A stretch of 64,000 nt of DNA from Rs1 sp000416275 (GCA_965243635.1 OZ251574.1:1612001-1676000), one strand, 5' to 3'. Positions 52,208 to 62,560 are shown, counted from the first letter of the stretch. Numbers and translations are program-made. The notes: generated by a model not told the origin, from the sequence alone.

Positions 52208-54061
52208 ATGCTCAATCGTTACCCTCTGTGGAAAAACCTGCTGATTTTAGCTGTGCTGGTTTTAGGTGTGATTTACGCTGCCCCGAATTTTTATCCTGAT
52301 GATTACGCTGTGCAAGTATCGGGCACTCGTAATATATATCTGACTGATGAGGCGCTGATTGCGCGAGTCGAGAAAAAATTAAAGCGCGACAAGATTAGTT
52401 TTAAATCGAGCGAGTTAACCGCGAAAGGTGGCTTGATTAGATTTGCTGATGGCGAGACACAGCTTAAAGCTAAGCAAACTATTGCAGAGTTATTGGGTGA
52501 CAACTATGTGGTCGCACTTAACTTGGCACCCACTACTCCGCAGTGGTTAGAGGATTTAGGTGCTGGGCCAATGAAGTTGGGCTTAGATCTACGAGGCGGT
52601 GTGCACTTTTTGCTAGAAGTGGATATGGCGCAGGCAGTCGGTCAGCGCTTAGAAGTTTATATTTCTGAAATAAAAACCAAATTACGTGCTGAAGTGTTGC
52701 GCTATCGTGCTGTAGAGCGCGGTGAAGATGGCTCGCTAGCGGTAAAATTTGCCGATCTTGAAACACGTGATAAAGCGCAGAGCTTTATCCGCAATGAGTA
52801 CCCAGGTTTCCTAGTAACGACTGAAGATAGAAATGGCAGTTTTTATGTGGTTGTCAATCTTAAAGAAAGCACCATAAGAGACATAGAAGATTACGCAATC
52901 AAGCAGAACTTAACCACTTTGAGAAATCGTGTTAACGAGTTGGGAGTTGCAGAGCCGTTAGTGCAACGTCAGGGGCGCAATCGAATAGTTGTACAGCTGC
53001 CGGGTATTCAAGATGCCGCAGAAGCTAAGCGGATTATCGGTAAGACCGCCAATCTGCAATTTAGATTGGAAGCGGGTCCTAGTGCCACGCGTGCCACGAC
53101 CGAAGTGTTTAAATTTAGATCTGATCCAGATCGTACCGCCAGCATAGAAAAAGATGTGATTGTCAGCGGTGCTAGTGTGTCGAATGCACAGGCTTCCTTT
53201 GATGAAAATGGTTCGCCACAAGTTAACATCACCCTTGATTCTAAAGGTGGGCAGTTAATGTCTCGTACCACTCGCGACGCTATTCAGCGCCGTATGGCAG
53301 TGCTGTTCATTGAGCATAAAGCGCGGACTATCTACGAGACTATCGATGGAAAAAGAGTCGCTAAGCGTCTTCCTTACGTAGAAAAGCGGATTATTTCACT
53401 GGCAACTATTCAGTCGGTACTAGGTAACTCTTTTAGAATTACCGGGCTCGATGGTCAAGGTGAGTCTACTGAATTAGCCTTGCTACTTCGCGCCGGTGCG
53501 CTAGCTGCGCCTATCTACTTTGTCGAAGAGCGGACGGTCGGTCCAAGTTTAGGGGCGGAAAATATTGAGTTGGGTATGACCTCAGTACAAATTGGCTTCG
53601 CCTTAGTGTTGTTGTTTATGCTGGTCTACTATCGCGTATTTGGCCTGTTGGCGAACATTGCGTTGATGGTGAATTTGGTATTGTTGACCGCGGTCATGTC
53701 ATTGCTGTCAGCCACTTTAACTTTGCCAGGTATCGCAGGTATTGTGTTGACGGTGGGTATGGCGGTGGATGCAAACGTGTTGATATTTGCGCGAATAAAA
53801 GAGGAGCTGGCCAATGGTCTGCCGCCTCAGTCGGCGATTAGTGCTGGCTTTGACCGTGCTTTCACCACTATTTTTGACGCCAATATAACTACTTTAATTG
53901 CTGCGGTTATCTTGTTCTCGATGGGAACCGGGCCGGTTAAAGGTTTTGCGATCACACTATCTGTAGGTATTGTGACATCCATGTTTACCGCCATTATGGT
54001 AACTCGTGCACTAGTGAATTTAAGTTATGGCGGACGCCAACTTAAATCATTGTCGATATAA
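52208..54061 (+). CDS. secD: Protein translocase subunit SecD
   Basis: SecD uses the proton gradient to pull exported proteins through SecYEG. ATG 52208 (MLNRYPLWKNLLILAVLVLG) has RBS AAAGGAAG; the upstream in-frame TTG 52166 lies in a hairpin and is rejected. The 617 residues show the first membrane helix, LGLDLRGGVHFLLEVDM, the large periplasmic domain and six helices at the end, with GMAVDANVLIFARIKEEL. Confidence 0.97.
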   Translation: MLNRYPLWKNLLILAVLVLGVIYAAPNFYPDDYAVQVSGTRNIYLTDEALIARVEKKLKRDKISFKSSELTAKGGLIRFADGETQLKAKQTIAELLGDNYVVALNLAPTTPQWLEDLGAGPMKLGLDLRGGVHFLLEVDMAQAVGQRLEVYISEIKTKLRAEVLRYRAVERGEDGSLAVKFADLETRDKAQSFIRNEYPGFLVTTEDRNGSFYVVVNLKESTIRDIEDYAIKQNLTTLRNRVNELGVAEPLVQRQGRNRIVVQLPGIQDAAEAKRIIGKTANLQFRLEAGPSATRATTEVFKFRSDPDRTASIEKDVIVSGASVSNAQASFDENGSPQVNITLDSKGGQLMSRTTRDAIQRRMAVLFIEHKARTIYETIDGKRVAKRLPYVEKRIISLATIQSVLGNSFRITGLDGQGESTELALLLRAGALAAPIYFVEERTVGPSLGAENIELGMTSVQIGFALVLLFMLVYYRVFGLLANIALMVNLVLLTAVMSLLSATLTLPGIAGIVLTVGMAVDANVLIFARIKEELANGLPPQSAISAGFDRAFTTIFDANITTLIAAVILFSMGTGPVKGFAITLSVGIVTSMFTAIMVTRALVNLSYGGRQLKSLSI

Positions 54062-54073
54062 AAGGCTTATCTG

Positions 54074-55060
54074 ATGAGTGTTAATAGAAAAGTTATTAAT
54101 TTTATGGGGGCGCAGAAGTTAGCGCTCGCATTCTCAGCCATGCTGTTGTTGGTTTCAATAGGCGCAATGGTTGTAAATGGTTTGAAGTTAGGTTTGGATT
54201 TTACTGGCGGCAGTTTAGTTGAAGTCCACTACCAGTCCAATGCCGACAGTAAAAAAATTCGTACTGAATTGGAGGTGGCTGGTTTTAACAATGTCGTAGT
54301 GCAAACCTTTGGCTCGCCAAAAGACATACTGATTCGTCTGCAAGAGGCACACGATCCGAAATTAGGTAATAGAGTACTGGATGCCTTAAAAGCCAATTCT
54401 GATCAACAAATTGAGTTGCGTCGCAACGAATTTGTCGGCGCTCAAGTGGGTGATGAACTTCGCGAACAAGGTGGTTTGGGCATGCTGTTGGCACTGTTCA
54501 TGATCATGGTGTATGTAACCTTCCGCTTCCAGCTAAAGTTTTCAGTGGGGGCGGTGATCGCTCTGATTCACGATGTAGTGATCGTGTTGGGATTCTTTGC
54601 GCTATTTCAACTAGAGTTTGATTTAACCGTATTGGCGGCCATTCTCGCGGTGATAGGTTACTCGCTAAACGATACTATTGTGGTCTCTGATCGAATTCGG
54701 GAAAACTTTCGTAAGCTGCGTAAAGAGACCCCGCTTGAAGTGATGAATATCTCGTTAACGCAAACTTTAAGTCGGACCATAGTCACTTCATTGACGACCT
54801 TGATTGTGCTGGTCATATTAGCTATTTTTGGTGGGCAAATGATTTTCGGTTTTGCTGTCGCCCTGTTAGTTGGTGTGGTGGTAGGTACCTATTCATCTAT
54901 TTATGTCGCTGCAAATGCGCTGTTGATGATGGGTATTTCGAAAGAAGACTTAATTATCCCGCCTAAGGAAGAGCATAGCTTTGTCGAAGGTGAAGGCTTT
55001 GAGAAAGATGGCTATGAAGGTGAAGAGCTTGATGAAGGCGAGTCTGACGTAAAATCTTAA
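54074..55060 (+). CDS. secF: Protein translocase subunit SecF
   Basis: The partner of SecD in the same complex. The 328 residues include GLDFTGGSLVEVHY in the periplasmic loop and IGYSLNDTIVVSDRIRENF in the helix that carries the conserved Asp/Arg. The C-terminus is acidic. It starts 12 bp after secD and is followed by a strong terminator that closes the queA-secF group. Confidence 0.97.
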   Translation: MSVNRKVINFMGAQKLALAFSAMLLLVSIGAMVVNGLKLGLDFTGGSLVEVHYQSNADSKKIRTELEVAGFNNVVVQTFGSPKDILIRLQEAHDPKLGNRVLDALKANSDQQIELRRNEFVGAQVGDELREQGGLGMLLALFMIMVYVTFRFQLKFSVGAVIALIHDVVIVLGFFALFQLEFDLTVLAAILAVIGYSLNDTIVVSDRIRENFRKLRKETPLEVMNISLTQTLSRTIVTSLTTLIVLVILAIFGGQMIFGFAVALLVGVVVGTYSSIYVAANALLMMGISKEDLIIPPKEEHSFVEGEGFEKDGYEGEELDEGESDVKS

Positions 55061-55073
55061 ATAAAGCCTAATC

Positions 55074-55111
55074 AACGATAAAAGCCGAGTTATTACTCGG
55101 CTTTTATCGTT
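55074..55111 (+). terminator. Rho-independent terminator after secF
   Basis: A 17-bp perfect stem, AACGATAAAAGCCGAGT with ACTCGGCTTTTATCGTT, around a TATT loop. The T-rich 3' arm serves as the run. Confidence 0.88.
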
Positions 55112-55491
55112 ATAAGCATTAAAATTAGCCACAGGATAGCAAATGCTGCCTGTTAATCTAGATTTAGTGCTTGAGCGTCGCCGGTGCATAATAAATACCG
55201 TGATCGCTAACCTCAAAAAATCTCAACCGCGATTCAGCTGAAGAAACGGCGATCGTTTGTTGGGTGAGGAGCTCTGCATGAGTGTCAGGTAACTAAAGCG
55301 CATCAAAGCGTGCGATATCTAGACTAATTTAATAACTAAAAAATACAGGGAATATGCGAACCTTTTTTCACACAAGGCAGAAAATAGTTTCGCATGTTCC
55401 TCGACCAGCAAACGGCTGTGTGGTTTTAGCGCTAAAAAACAATAAGTTTTAGCCTGTGCCAGCAGCGTTTAGCTATATGGAAATATATATT
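55112..55491. other. Intergenic region before rnr
   Basis: No supported gene in about 380 bp. It presumably holds the rnr promoter; no clear -35/-10 pair stands out. Confidence 0.4.
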
Positions 55492-58110
55492 ATGAGCCAA
55501 GATTGGACCAAGCAAGACCCCGCTGCAAAAAAAGAAGCGGAAAAATATCAAAACCCAGTACCAAGTCGTGAGTACATTCTAGAATTTATGGCTAAATGGG
55601 GAGCGCCGATTTCGCACCCTGAATTGTGTGCTCAATTAGCGGTGCAAGAGGGAGACTCTTTCAATGCTGTGATGTATCGTCTCAAAGCGATGTGTCGCGA
55701 TGGGCAGTTAATGAGTAACCGGAAAAATGAATTCGGCATCCTCAAACAGATGGATTTGATCAATTGTCGAATCATCGGTCACCGAGATGGCTTTGGTTTC
55801 GCCAGCCCGGAGAAAGGCAGTGATATCTTTATCAGCGCCCGGCAAATGCGCCAGGTCTTCGATGGCGACAAAGTGGTTATTCAGCCTTTAGGTAAAGATT
55901 CACGAGGGCGTCGAGAGGGCAAAATTGTCGAGGTGTTAGAGCACAATACCCACAAGCTGGTAGGGCGCTTTCACGGTGAAAATGGCTTTGGTCATCTGCG
56001 TTCAGAGAACCAGCGAATCACCCAAGAAATTATGGTCCTCGCCGACCCAGAGAGCCGCTTAGTTTATAATAATGATCAATTGGTGGTGGTCGAAATTACC
56101 AGTCAGCCGAGTAAGCGCAATCTGGCGCAGGCCAAGGTAATAGAAGTCTTAGGCGATCACATGGCGCCGGGGATGGAAATCCAAGTGGCTATCCATAACT
56201 ACGATATACCCGATACTTGGCCTGAAGCGGTCGATCAGCAAGTTGCCGGTATCGAGCCGCAAGTCACCGCAGAGTCGAAAGAGGGGCGGATCGACTTGCG
56301 TCACTTGCCATTCGTCACTATCGATGGCGAAGATGCGCGTGATTTTGATGATGCTGTCTACGCTGAGACTAAAAAGTCTGGCGGTTGGCGGCTGTGGGTG
56401 GCGATTGCCGATGTATCTTATTATGTGTTGCCCAATACAGAATTAGACATGGAGGCGCACAAGCGCGGTAACTCAGTGTATTTCCCAGATTTTGTGGTGC
56501 CGATGTTACCGGAAGTACTGTCAAATGGGCTGTGTTCGCTCAAGCCTAACGTCGATAGATTGGCGATGGTCTGTGAAATGACGGTGAGTTCAGCAGGGCG
56601 CTTATCAGGCTATAAATTTTATGAAGCGGTGATTAAATCCCACGCTCGGCTAACCTATACTAAAGTCGCTAGTATGTTGGATAAAGGTTCGGATGGCGAA
56701 CAGCTAAGAGCTGAGTATAAAGCGGTAATGCCGCACATCCGCTGCCTGAAAGGCTTGTACTTACAGTTGCGTGAAGCGCGTGATTTAAGAGGCGCGATGG
56801 ATTTTGATACGGTCGAGACTCGGGTGATTTTTGCCGAAGATCGTAAAATAGACAAAATTGTGCCGATTAAGCGCAATGATGCACACAAATTAATTGAAGA
56901 GTGCATGTTGCTGGCCAACGTGGCTACCGCGCGCTTTATCATTAGCTCAAAGCTGCCGAGCTTGTACCGCGTGCACCAGCCACCGAAAACCGAGCGTCTG
57001 CAAAACCTGAGAAGCTATCTGGCAGAACTGGGGTTAGAGTTGACCGGGCAAGACGATCCGCAGCCCGCTGACTATCAGAAATTGGCGGCGTTTATTATTG
57101 ATAGAGCCGACCGTCAGGTGATTCAAGTGATGATGCTGCGATCTATGTCGCAGGCGGTATACAGCCCTGAAGAAGAAGGGCATTTTGGACTGGCTTATGC
57201 AGCGTATACGCATTTTACTTCCCCGATTCGCCGCTACCCTGATCTATTGGTGCACCGTGCAATTCGCTCGCTTATCCACTCTGACAGTCCGTTAAAGGCG
57301 ATTGCCCGACCTGAGCCGTTTGCCGCCAATAGCGCCTATCGATACCCTTACAATATTGAGCAAGTACTCTCCTTAGCTGAGCACTGTTCAATGACCGAGC
57401 GCCGTGCCGATGACGCGACCCGCGATGTGATGGCATGGTTGAAATGTGAATATATGCAATCTGAAGTCGGCAATGACTTTACCGGTACTGTGACTGCTGT
57501 GACGGGTTTCGGTTTATTTGTCGAGCTAAAAGATGTGTATATAGAAGGCTTAATTCACATCACGGCACTGCCTAAAGATTACTATCATTTTGAAGCCGCT
57601 AAGCAGCGCATGATAGGTGAGAGAAGTCGCCAAGTCTTCAGACTCGGTGATCAGTTGAGTGTTAAAGTAGTCGCGGTTAATTTGGATGATCGAAAAATTG
57701 ATTTCGAATTAGTCGCCACGCTAGCCAGCGTTAAAAAAGCTAAGCGCTCCGCCAGTAGTGTCGACGCTAAAAAATCTAAGTCTAAAGCGAAGAGTGCGTC
57801 AGCTGAAGAGGTTTATACGACTAAGCCGAAGAGTAAGGTTAGACAACCAAAGGCACAAAGCAGAAGGCCTGAGGCCGAGTTAAATGTTGATGTAGCGCCG
57901 CAAGATACTAAAGCTAATTTGCACAGAGCACCTAGAAAACCGAAAAAGGATAAAGTCAAAGCTGCGGGCGATAAGCATAAAATACCTTTGTCGAGCGCCG
58001 AAAAAGAAGTGGCAAATCTTAATAAGGGCAGTAAAGGTTTGTCTAATCGTGCGAAAAAGCGCAAGGCTAAAAAAGTCATGAAGAAATCGGTCAAGCGTCA
58101 GCAAAGCTAA
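55492..58110 (+). CDS. rnr: Ribonuclease R
   Basis: A processive 3'-5' exoribonuclease that degrades structured RNA. ATG 55492 (MSQDWTKQDPAAKKEAEKYQ) matches the family start; GTG 55456 is rejected. The 872 residues show an N-terminal HTH (EYILEFMAKWGAPISHPELC), cold-shock domains, the RNB catalytic centre DGEDARDFDDAV, AAYTHFTSPIRRYPDLLVHR, an S1 domain (FTGTVTAVTGFGLFVELKDV) and a long Lys-rich tail of about 120 residues. Confidence 0.97.
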   Translation: MSQDWTKQDPAAKKEAEKYQNPVPSREYILEFMAKWGAPISHPELCAQLAVQEGDSFNAVMYRLKAMCRDGQLMSNRKNEFGILKQMDLINCRIIGHRDGFGFASPEKGSDIFISARQMRQVFDGDKVVIQPLGKDSRGRREGKIVEVLEHNTHKLVGRFHGENGFGHLRSENQRITQEIMVLADPESRLVYNNDQLVVVEITSQPSKRNLAQAKVIEVLGDHMAPGMEIQVAIHNYDIPDTWPEAVDQQVAGIEPQVTAESKEGRIDLRHLPFVTIDGEDARDFDDAVYAETKKSGGWRLWVAIADVSYYVLPNTELDMEAHKRGNSVYFPDFVVPMLPEVLSNGLCSLKPNVDRLAMVCEMTVSSAGRLSGYKFYEAVIKSHARLTYTKVASMLDKGSDGEQLRAEYKAVMPHIRCLKGLYLQLREARDLRGAMDFDTVETRVIFAEDRKIDKIVPIKRNDAHKLIEECMLLANVATARFIISSKLPSLYRVHQPPKTERLQNLRSYLAELGLELTGQDDPQPADYQKLAAFIIDRADRQVIQVMMLRSMSQAVYSPEEEGHFGLAYAAYTHFTSPIRRYPDLLVHRAIRSLIHSDSPLKAIARPEPFAANSAYRYPYNIEQVLSLAEHCSMTERRADDATRDVMAWLKCEYMQSEVGNDFTGTVTAVTGFGLFVELKDVYIEGLIHITALPKDYYHFEAAKQRMIGERSRQVFRLGDQLSVKVVAVNLDDRKIDFELVATLASVKKAKRSASSVDAKKSKSKAKSASAEEVYTTKPKSKVRQPKAQSRRPEAELNVDVAPQDTKANLHRAPRKPKKDKVKAAGDKHKIPLSSAEKEVANLNKGSKGLSNRAKKRKAKKVMKKSVKRQQS

Positions 58111-58144
58111 AAAGTGACACTGATCAGTAGCAGATCAGTCTTAT

Positions 58145-58180
58145 AATACTGCCCGGTTGGATGTTCAGCAGGGCAGTATT
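58145..58180. terminator. Bidirectional hairpin between rnr and galU
   Basis: AATACTGCCC (58145-58154) pairs with GGGCAGTATT (58171-58180). It lies between convergent genes and may end both. Confidence 0.75.
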
Positions 58181-58207
58181 CAGAGTATATAATCTTGAAA
58201 AGGGGGG

Positions 58208-59128
58208 TTATGCGCTGGTTTCAGGGTACTGCGCTAGAAGTTTCACTAAGTTCGCTCTAAATTCAGCACCTCTGGTTTTATCTCTTAAGCTGTATTCTGC
58301 AAAGGCGTTCATGTAGCCTATTTTTCCTCCACAATCATGTGATTTACCGACCATGCAATAAGCTTCCACGGTTTCAGTGTCGATCAGTTTTGCAATCGCA
58401 TCAGTCAGCTGAATTTCATCGCCGGCACCGGGTAAGGTGTTCTCTAAAAGATCCCAAATACTGGCACTAAGCACATAGCGGCCTACCACTGCTAAATTGG
58501 AAGGTGCATCCTCAGCGCTTGGTTTCTCAACCACTGCGTGCATTTTAGCCGAGCTGCCCGGTGTCAGGTCTCGGCCGTTGCAATCGACAATTCCGTATTT
58601 ACTCACTTGGTCGTCAGGCACAGCTTCAACCATGATTTGACTGTGTTGACTCTCTTGGTATCTGTCGATCATTTGCGCTAAATTGTCAGAGCTTAAATCC
58701 GAGTAATACTCATCCAAGATAACATCGGGAAGAATCACTACAAAGGGCTCATCTCCGACCATCGGTCGTGCCTTTAGGACCGCATGGCCAAGGCCTTTGG
58801 CCTCTCCCTGGCGAACGTGCATGATGGTTGTGCCGCGTGGAACAATGCCTTTGACTTGCTCTAGTAACTGACGTTTGACCCGGTTTTCCAAGGTGGTTTC
58901 CAGCTCGAAAGACCGATCAAAATGGTTTTCTATGGCATTCTTAGAAGAGTGGGTGACTAACACTATTTCAGTAATGCCGGCGGCCACGCATTCATTTATA
59001 ATGTATTGAATGAGCGGTTTATCGACAATCGGCAGCATCTCTTTCGGGATAGCTTTAGTGGCGGGCAGCATTCTAGTGCCCAGTCCTGCGACGGGGATAA
59101 CCGCTTTTTTGATCTGAATTCGACTCAT
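58208..59128 (-). CDS. galU: UTP-glucose-1-phosphate uridylyltransferase GalU
   Basis: GalU makes UDP-glucose from UTP and glucose-1-phosphate for envelope polysaccharides and glycolipids. The 306 residues start with the nucleotide-binding motif AVIPVAGLGTRMLPATKAIP. Further conserved parts are KPLIQYIINECVAAGI, GEAKGLGHAVLKARP and VGRYVLSASIW. It is transcribed opposite to its neighbours and starts 176 bp from serB, divergently. Confidence 0.96.
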   Translation of the reverse strand: MSRIQIKKAVIPVAGLGTRMLPATKAIPKEMLPIVDKPLIQYIINECVAAGITEIVLVTHSSKNAIENHFDRSFELETTLENRVKRQLLEQVKGIVPRGTTIMHVRQGEAKGLGHAVLKARPMVGDEPFVVILPDVILDEYYSDLSSDNLAQMIDRYQESQHSQIMVEAVPDDQVSKYGIVDCNGRDLTPGSSAKMHAVVEKPSAEDAPSNLAVVGRYVLSASIWDLLENTLPGAGDEIQLTDAIAKLIDTETVEAYCMVGKSHDCGGKIGYMNAFAEYSLRDKTRGAEFRANLVKLLAQYPETSA

Positions 59129-59304
59129 TTTCTACCTATAAGAATAATTATTTTATGCGAGCATTGTAGCTAATTAGCTCAGTTTCAAACAGCCTTAATT
59201 GGCGGTAATCTGTGAACTGCTGAGTAGTTAGATAGGATTTTTTTGCGCTCTAGCGCTGAATCTAGGATAATTGCCGAGTATTTCTAATTGCGCAGGGAAA
59301 ATTG

Positions 59305-60204
59305 ATGTTGAGTGACCAGACAGGGCAAGTGTACAAGCTATTTTTATTATCAGAAACGCTGTTAGCTACTCAGCAGCAGGCTGTTTTGCAGTTTTTAGGC
59401 GCGCAAAAGGTGCTGTTAATCAACGCTGAGTTCGCGCGAGTTGATGATCGATGCGCCACTTTGCGGTTGCAAATAGGCAGAGAGCATTTAGCAAAATTTC
59501 AATTGAGTTGTAAGTTGCTGGCAGAAAAGCTAGCCGTAGATATAGTGTTGTTGAGTAGCGAGCAGCTGACGAGCAAGCGCAAGCTCGCTGTCTTTGATAT
59601 GGACTCTACCTTAATCAAGGTAGAGGTGATTGATGAGCTGGCCAAAAGAGCGGGAGTTGGCGAGCAAGTGATCGCGATTACTGCGGCGGCGATGCGCGGT
59701 GAATTGGATTTTAATCAAAGTTTCAAGCAGCGCTTAGCACTGCTCAAGGGTTTAAGTGCCACGGTGCTTGCCGAGCTAGCTGCAAACTTGCCGATGATGG
59801 AGGGCATGCAGACCTTGATTGAAGGGCTGCAGCAACGGGGCTATAAAACGGCTATTTTATCGGGTGGTTTTAACTACTTTGCCGAGTATCTACAACACAA
59901 GTATCATTTTGATTACGCCTATTCCAATCAATTAGACATTGAAAATGGCCAGGTCACGGGTCGGGTGGTGGGTGCTATTGTCAATGCCGAGATGAAAGTC
60001 AGCTACCTGCAACAAATTGCGGAAAAAGAAGGCTTGGATTTGTCTGCAACGATCGCGGTCGGTGATGGCGCCAATGATCTAGCTATGTTAGCTGCGGCGG
60101 GCTTAGGAGTTGCCTTTCATGCCAAGCCTTTAGTTAGAGAGCAGGCGGAGCATGTGGTCTCTAATATCGGTTTAGATGCGCTATTGTATTTAATTGCGGA
60201 GTAA
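59305..60204 (+). CDS. serB: Phosphoserine phosphatase SerB
   Basis: SerB hydrolyses phosphoserine to serine, the last step of serine synthesis. ATG 59305 is used; TTG 59302 directly before it is less likely. The 299 residues have an N-terminal ACT-like region and a HAD domain with the nucleophile motif FDMDSTLIKVEVIDELA, ILSGGFNYFAEYL, and VGDGANDLAMLAAAGLGVAF. It belongs with gcvT and sdaA nearby to serine/glycine metabolism. Confidence 0.96.
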   Translation: MLSDQTGQVYKLFLLSETLLATQQQAVLQFLGAQKVLLINAEFARVDDRCATLRLQIGREHLAKFQLSCKLLAEKLAVDIVLLSSEQLTSKRKLAVFDMDSTLIKVEVIDELAKRAGVGEQVIAITAAAMRGELDFNQSFKQRLALLKGLSATVLAELAANLPMMEGMQTLIEGLQQRGYKTAILSGGFNYFAEYLQHKYHFDYAYSNQLDIENGQVTGRVVGAIVNAEMKVSYLQQIAEKEGLDLSATIAVGDGANDLAMLAAAGLGVAFHAKPLVREQAEHVVSNIGLDALLYLIAE

Positions 60205-60246
60205 AAAATGGTGGGTGTTACTAGAAGGTGGTGTTTGGTTTCTGGT

Positions 60247-60282
<36 letters not shown>

Positions 60283-60296
60283 GCTCTATGAACATT

Positions 60297-60336
60297 GCAT
60301 GAGTGACTTTTTAGCGAGGCAATAAGTCACTCATGC
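60297..60336. terminator. Hairpin between convergent serB and gcvT
   Basis: GCATGAGTGACTT pairs perfectly with AAGTCACTCATGC across a 14-base loop. It probably serves both genes. Confidence 0.75.
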
Positions 60337-60345
60337 CAGATCGGA

Positions 60346-61464
60346 TTAACCGCGGAAGTAGCGCTGCTCTATGAAAGGTGCACGCGAGACGATCATCGGT
60401 AGTTTCTTGCCGCGAACCTCGGCAAAAACTTTGCTGTCTAGGCTGCTGTAAGCGGTTGCAACGTAGCCCATTGCCACTGGCTTCTCGATAGTCGGGCCGT
60501 AGCTTCCAGAGGTAACCACGCCAATTTTATCGCCGGCTTCGTTAAACAGCTCGGCACCTTCGCGAATCGGCGCGCGGCCTTCACCTAGTAGCCCAACACG
60601 CTTGCGTGTCCAGTCTTTGTTGGTGAGTTGCGAGAGGATGATATCAGCTCCAGGGAAGCCGCCAGCACGTTCGCCATCAGCGCGACGATTTTTGCTGATA
60701 GCCCAGATTAGGCTGGCTTCTAAAGGTGTGGTGGTAGTGTCAATATCGTGACCGTACAGGCAGAGACCAGACTCTAAACGCAGTGAATCACGTGCGCCTA
60801 GGCCAATCGCTGCAATTTCTGGCTGCTCTAAAAATAGCGTCACTAAGCGCAAGGTGTCAGATGCGGGAATAGAAATTTCATAGCCGTCTTCTCCGGTGTA
60901 GCCAGAGCGCGACACGAAACATTCAGCGCCGTCGATATCGATGAGTTGCGTGTCCATAAATACCATGTCTTTAAGTGCTGGTTGAATACGGCCTAGCGCC
61001 TGTGCGGTTTTAGGACCCTGAATAGCAATCAGTGCTCGGTCTTCTAATACTTCAACGCTAACATCATTACCTAGGTTGGCACGCATATGCGCGATGTCTT
61101 GTTCCTTGCAGGCGGCGTTGACCACGACGTATAGATAGTCACCGTAGTTGGCAACCATCAAGTCGTCCATGATTCCACCTTGATCATTAGTGAAAAATGC
61201 GTATTTCTGCTTGCCGATTGGCAGGTCCATAATGTCGACAGGTACTAGCTTTTCGAGTGCTTTAGCGGCATTGGCGCCTACTAGCTTAACTTGCCCCATG
61301 TGAGATACGTCAAAAAGACCGGAGGAGGCGCGAGTGTGGAGGTGCTCTTTTTTTACCCCAAGTGGGTACTGCACAGGCATTTGGTAACCTGCGAAAGGCA
61401 CCATTTTTCCGCCTAGCTCAAGGTGTAAATCATAAAGTGGGGTGCGTAATAAGGTATCTGACAT
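60346..61464 (-). CDS. gcvT: Glycine cleavage system T protein (aminomethyltransferase)
   Basis: GcvT releases ammonia and passes the one-carbon unit of glycine to tetrahydrofolate. ATG at 61464 (MSDTLLRTPLYDLHLELGGK) has GGAGAG upstream; the ATG at 61479 overlaps that RBS and is rejected. The 372 residues include VPFAGYQMPVQY, LFDVSHMGQ, the folate-site region SRSGYTGEDGYEI and LGARDSLRLESGLCLYGHD. No gcvH or gcvP is beside it, and no glycine riboswitch is recognised upstream. Confidence 0.96.
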   Translation of the reverse strand: MSDTLLRTPLYDLHLELGGKMVPFAGYQMPVQYPLGVKKEHLHTRASSGLFDVSHMGQVKLVGANAAKALEKLVPVDIMDLPIGKQKYAFFTNDQGGIMDDLMVANYGDYLYVVVNAACKEQDIAHMRANLGNDVSVEVLEDRALIAIQGPKTAQALGRIQPALKDMVFMDTQLIDIDGAECFVSRSGYTGEDGYEISIPASDTLRLVTLFLEQPEIAAIGLGARDSLRLESGLCLYGHDIDTTTTPLEASLIWAISKNRRADGERAGGFPGADIILSQLTNKDWTRKRVGLLGEGRAPIREGAELFNEAGDKIGVVTSGSYGPTIEKPVAMGYVATAYSSLDSKVFAEVRGKKLPMIVSRAPFIEQRYFRG

Positions 61465-61479
61465 ACTAGGTCTCTCCAT

Positions 61480-62328
61480 TGTCTTGAAAAATAACTAAAA
61501 AGAGACAGCTATCTGTCCAGTTTTAGTTGCTGATGTGTTGCTTTCTTGCTCCTAGGCTAATATTTTCACCTATCGCTACTATCTATAGTAAGAGTATGAC
61601 TATAGTAAAAGTATGACTAGTAGTAGAGTATGAAAAATAGCCTGTACCTAAAGCTGCAGTTAAGATTGTTCACTTATCTGGGCAGCCAATATCTTACGAC
61701 TCTGAAGTCGCTTTGTGCAGAAAGTAATCATTATATTTATTCAGGCTCAAAAACTAAAGTATGTCCGGCAAAATTATACTTGTTCTGCGCGGAAAAATTT
61801 ATAAGCGGCGCCATGGTAACAGAAAAAAAACAGAATGGGAGATAAAGTTTCCTATAAGAAATATTGGCAAATACCAAGTTGTAGTATGTGGCGGTTATAG
61901 GCGAGTATAGGTATCTAGACATATGCTTGGTTTTATTTATAAATAGTTATTTATCAATAGGTTGCATTGATTTTTTTGAGATTATTGAAAAAATTTAGCG
62001 CATTTAAGCGCGATTAATTAGCAACAGCTTGTACCCTTTGATTATTGCGTTAACAGGCTAATAAATTTTACAGAGAATTACTTAAAAAGAATTATATTCT
62101 TAGTTTTCAATTGGTTGAATTGGCAAGTGTTCAGCTTGAATATTTGTATTTCCTATAGGAAACTTTTTGATTGATATTCTATGCTGCTATTGATAGTCTG
62201 CGTTTGATGAGATTGTCGTGATATATATATTTTTTCTACTTGAATCCACTCTGAAAGTATTGTCTCAGATGACTTGAAGAGGGTGGGAAAATGAGCTATA
62301 CAAGTCCGATGAATGTAATATTAATAAT
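61480..62328. other. Long AT-rich intergenic region between gcvT and sdaA
   Basis: About 850 bp without a supported gene. Three 17-bp tandem units of the TATAGTAAAAGTATGAC type lie at 61584-61634. The remaining sequence is AT-rich and shows no clear structure. Confidence 0.5.
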
Positions 62329-62530
62329 AGAGACCTTTGCATAGCTTACCCAGAGGGTATGATAACTGCGCTCGGTAATGCGGCGGTAAAAACCGGCTCA
62401 ATATGCTTACTTACACCAGTAATACCCTAAAGAAGGGCACACTGTAGCCAAAGTGAGGGGCATACTTGCTCTGCTATCTCACCGGTTTTTGCCTTGTATA
62501 CCTTCGCTCGCAACATTATGCAGAGGCCTC
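62329..62530. repeat. Long palindromic intergenic element, family copy 3
   Basis: The outer ends AGAGACCTTTGCATAGC and TTATGCAGAGGCCTC are inverted. Inside lies a second inverted pair (GGTAAAAACCGG with CCGGTTTTTGCC). The ends relate to 4463-4510 and 50487-50550, but this copy has about 140 bp of extra core. It sits directly upstream of sdaA. Confidence 0.7.
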
Positions 62531-62560
62531 AATAACTATAAAAATAAAGGACTCAGGTCT

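Noticed and set aside
61465..61700. Possible glycine riboswitch before gcvT
   Set aside because: The conserved glycine-aptamer core motifs could not be recognised on the minus strand, and no tandem aptamer pattern is present.
61630..61922. Short frames in the gcvT-sdaA gap
   Set aside because: No RBS, no recognisable protein and strong AT bias; they are expected by chance in such sequence.
62453..62560. GTG-started N-terminal extension of sdaA
   Set aside because: The extension lies inside a palindromic repeat element. The family start and a good RBS are at ATG 62561.
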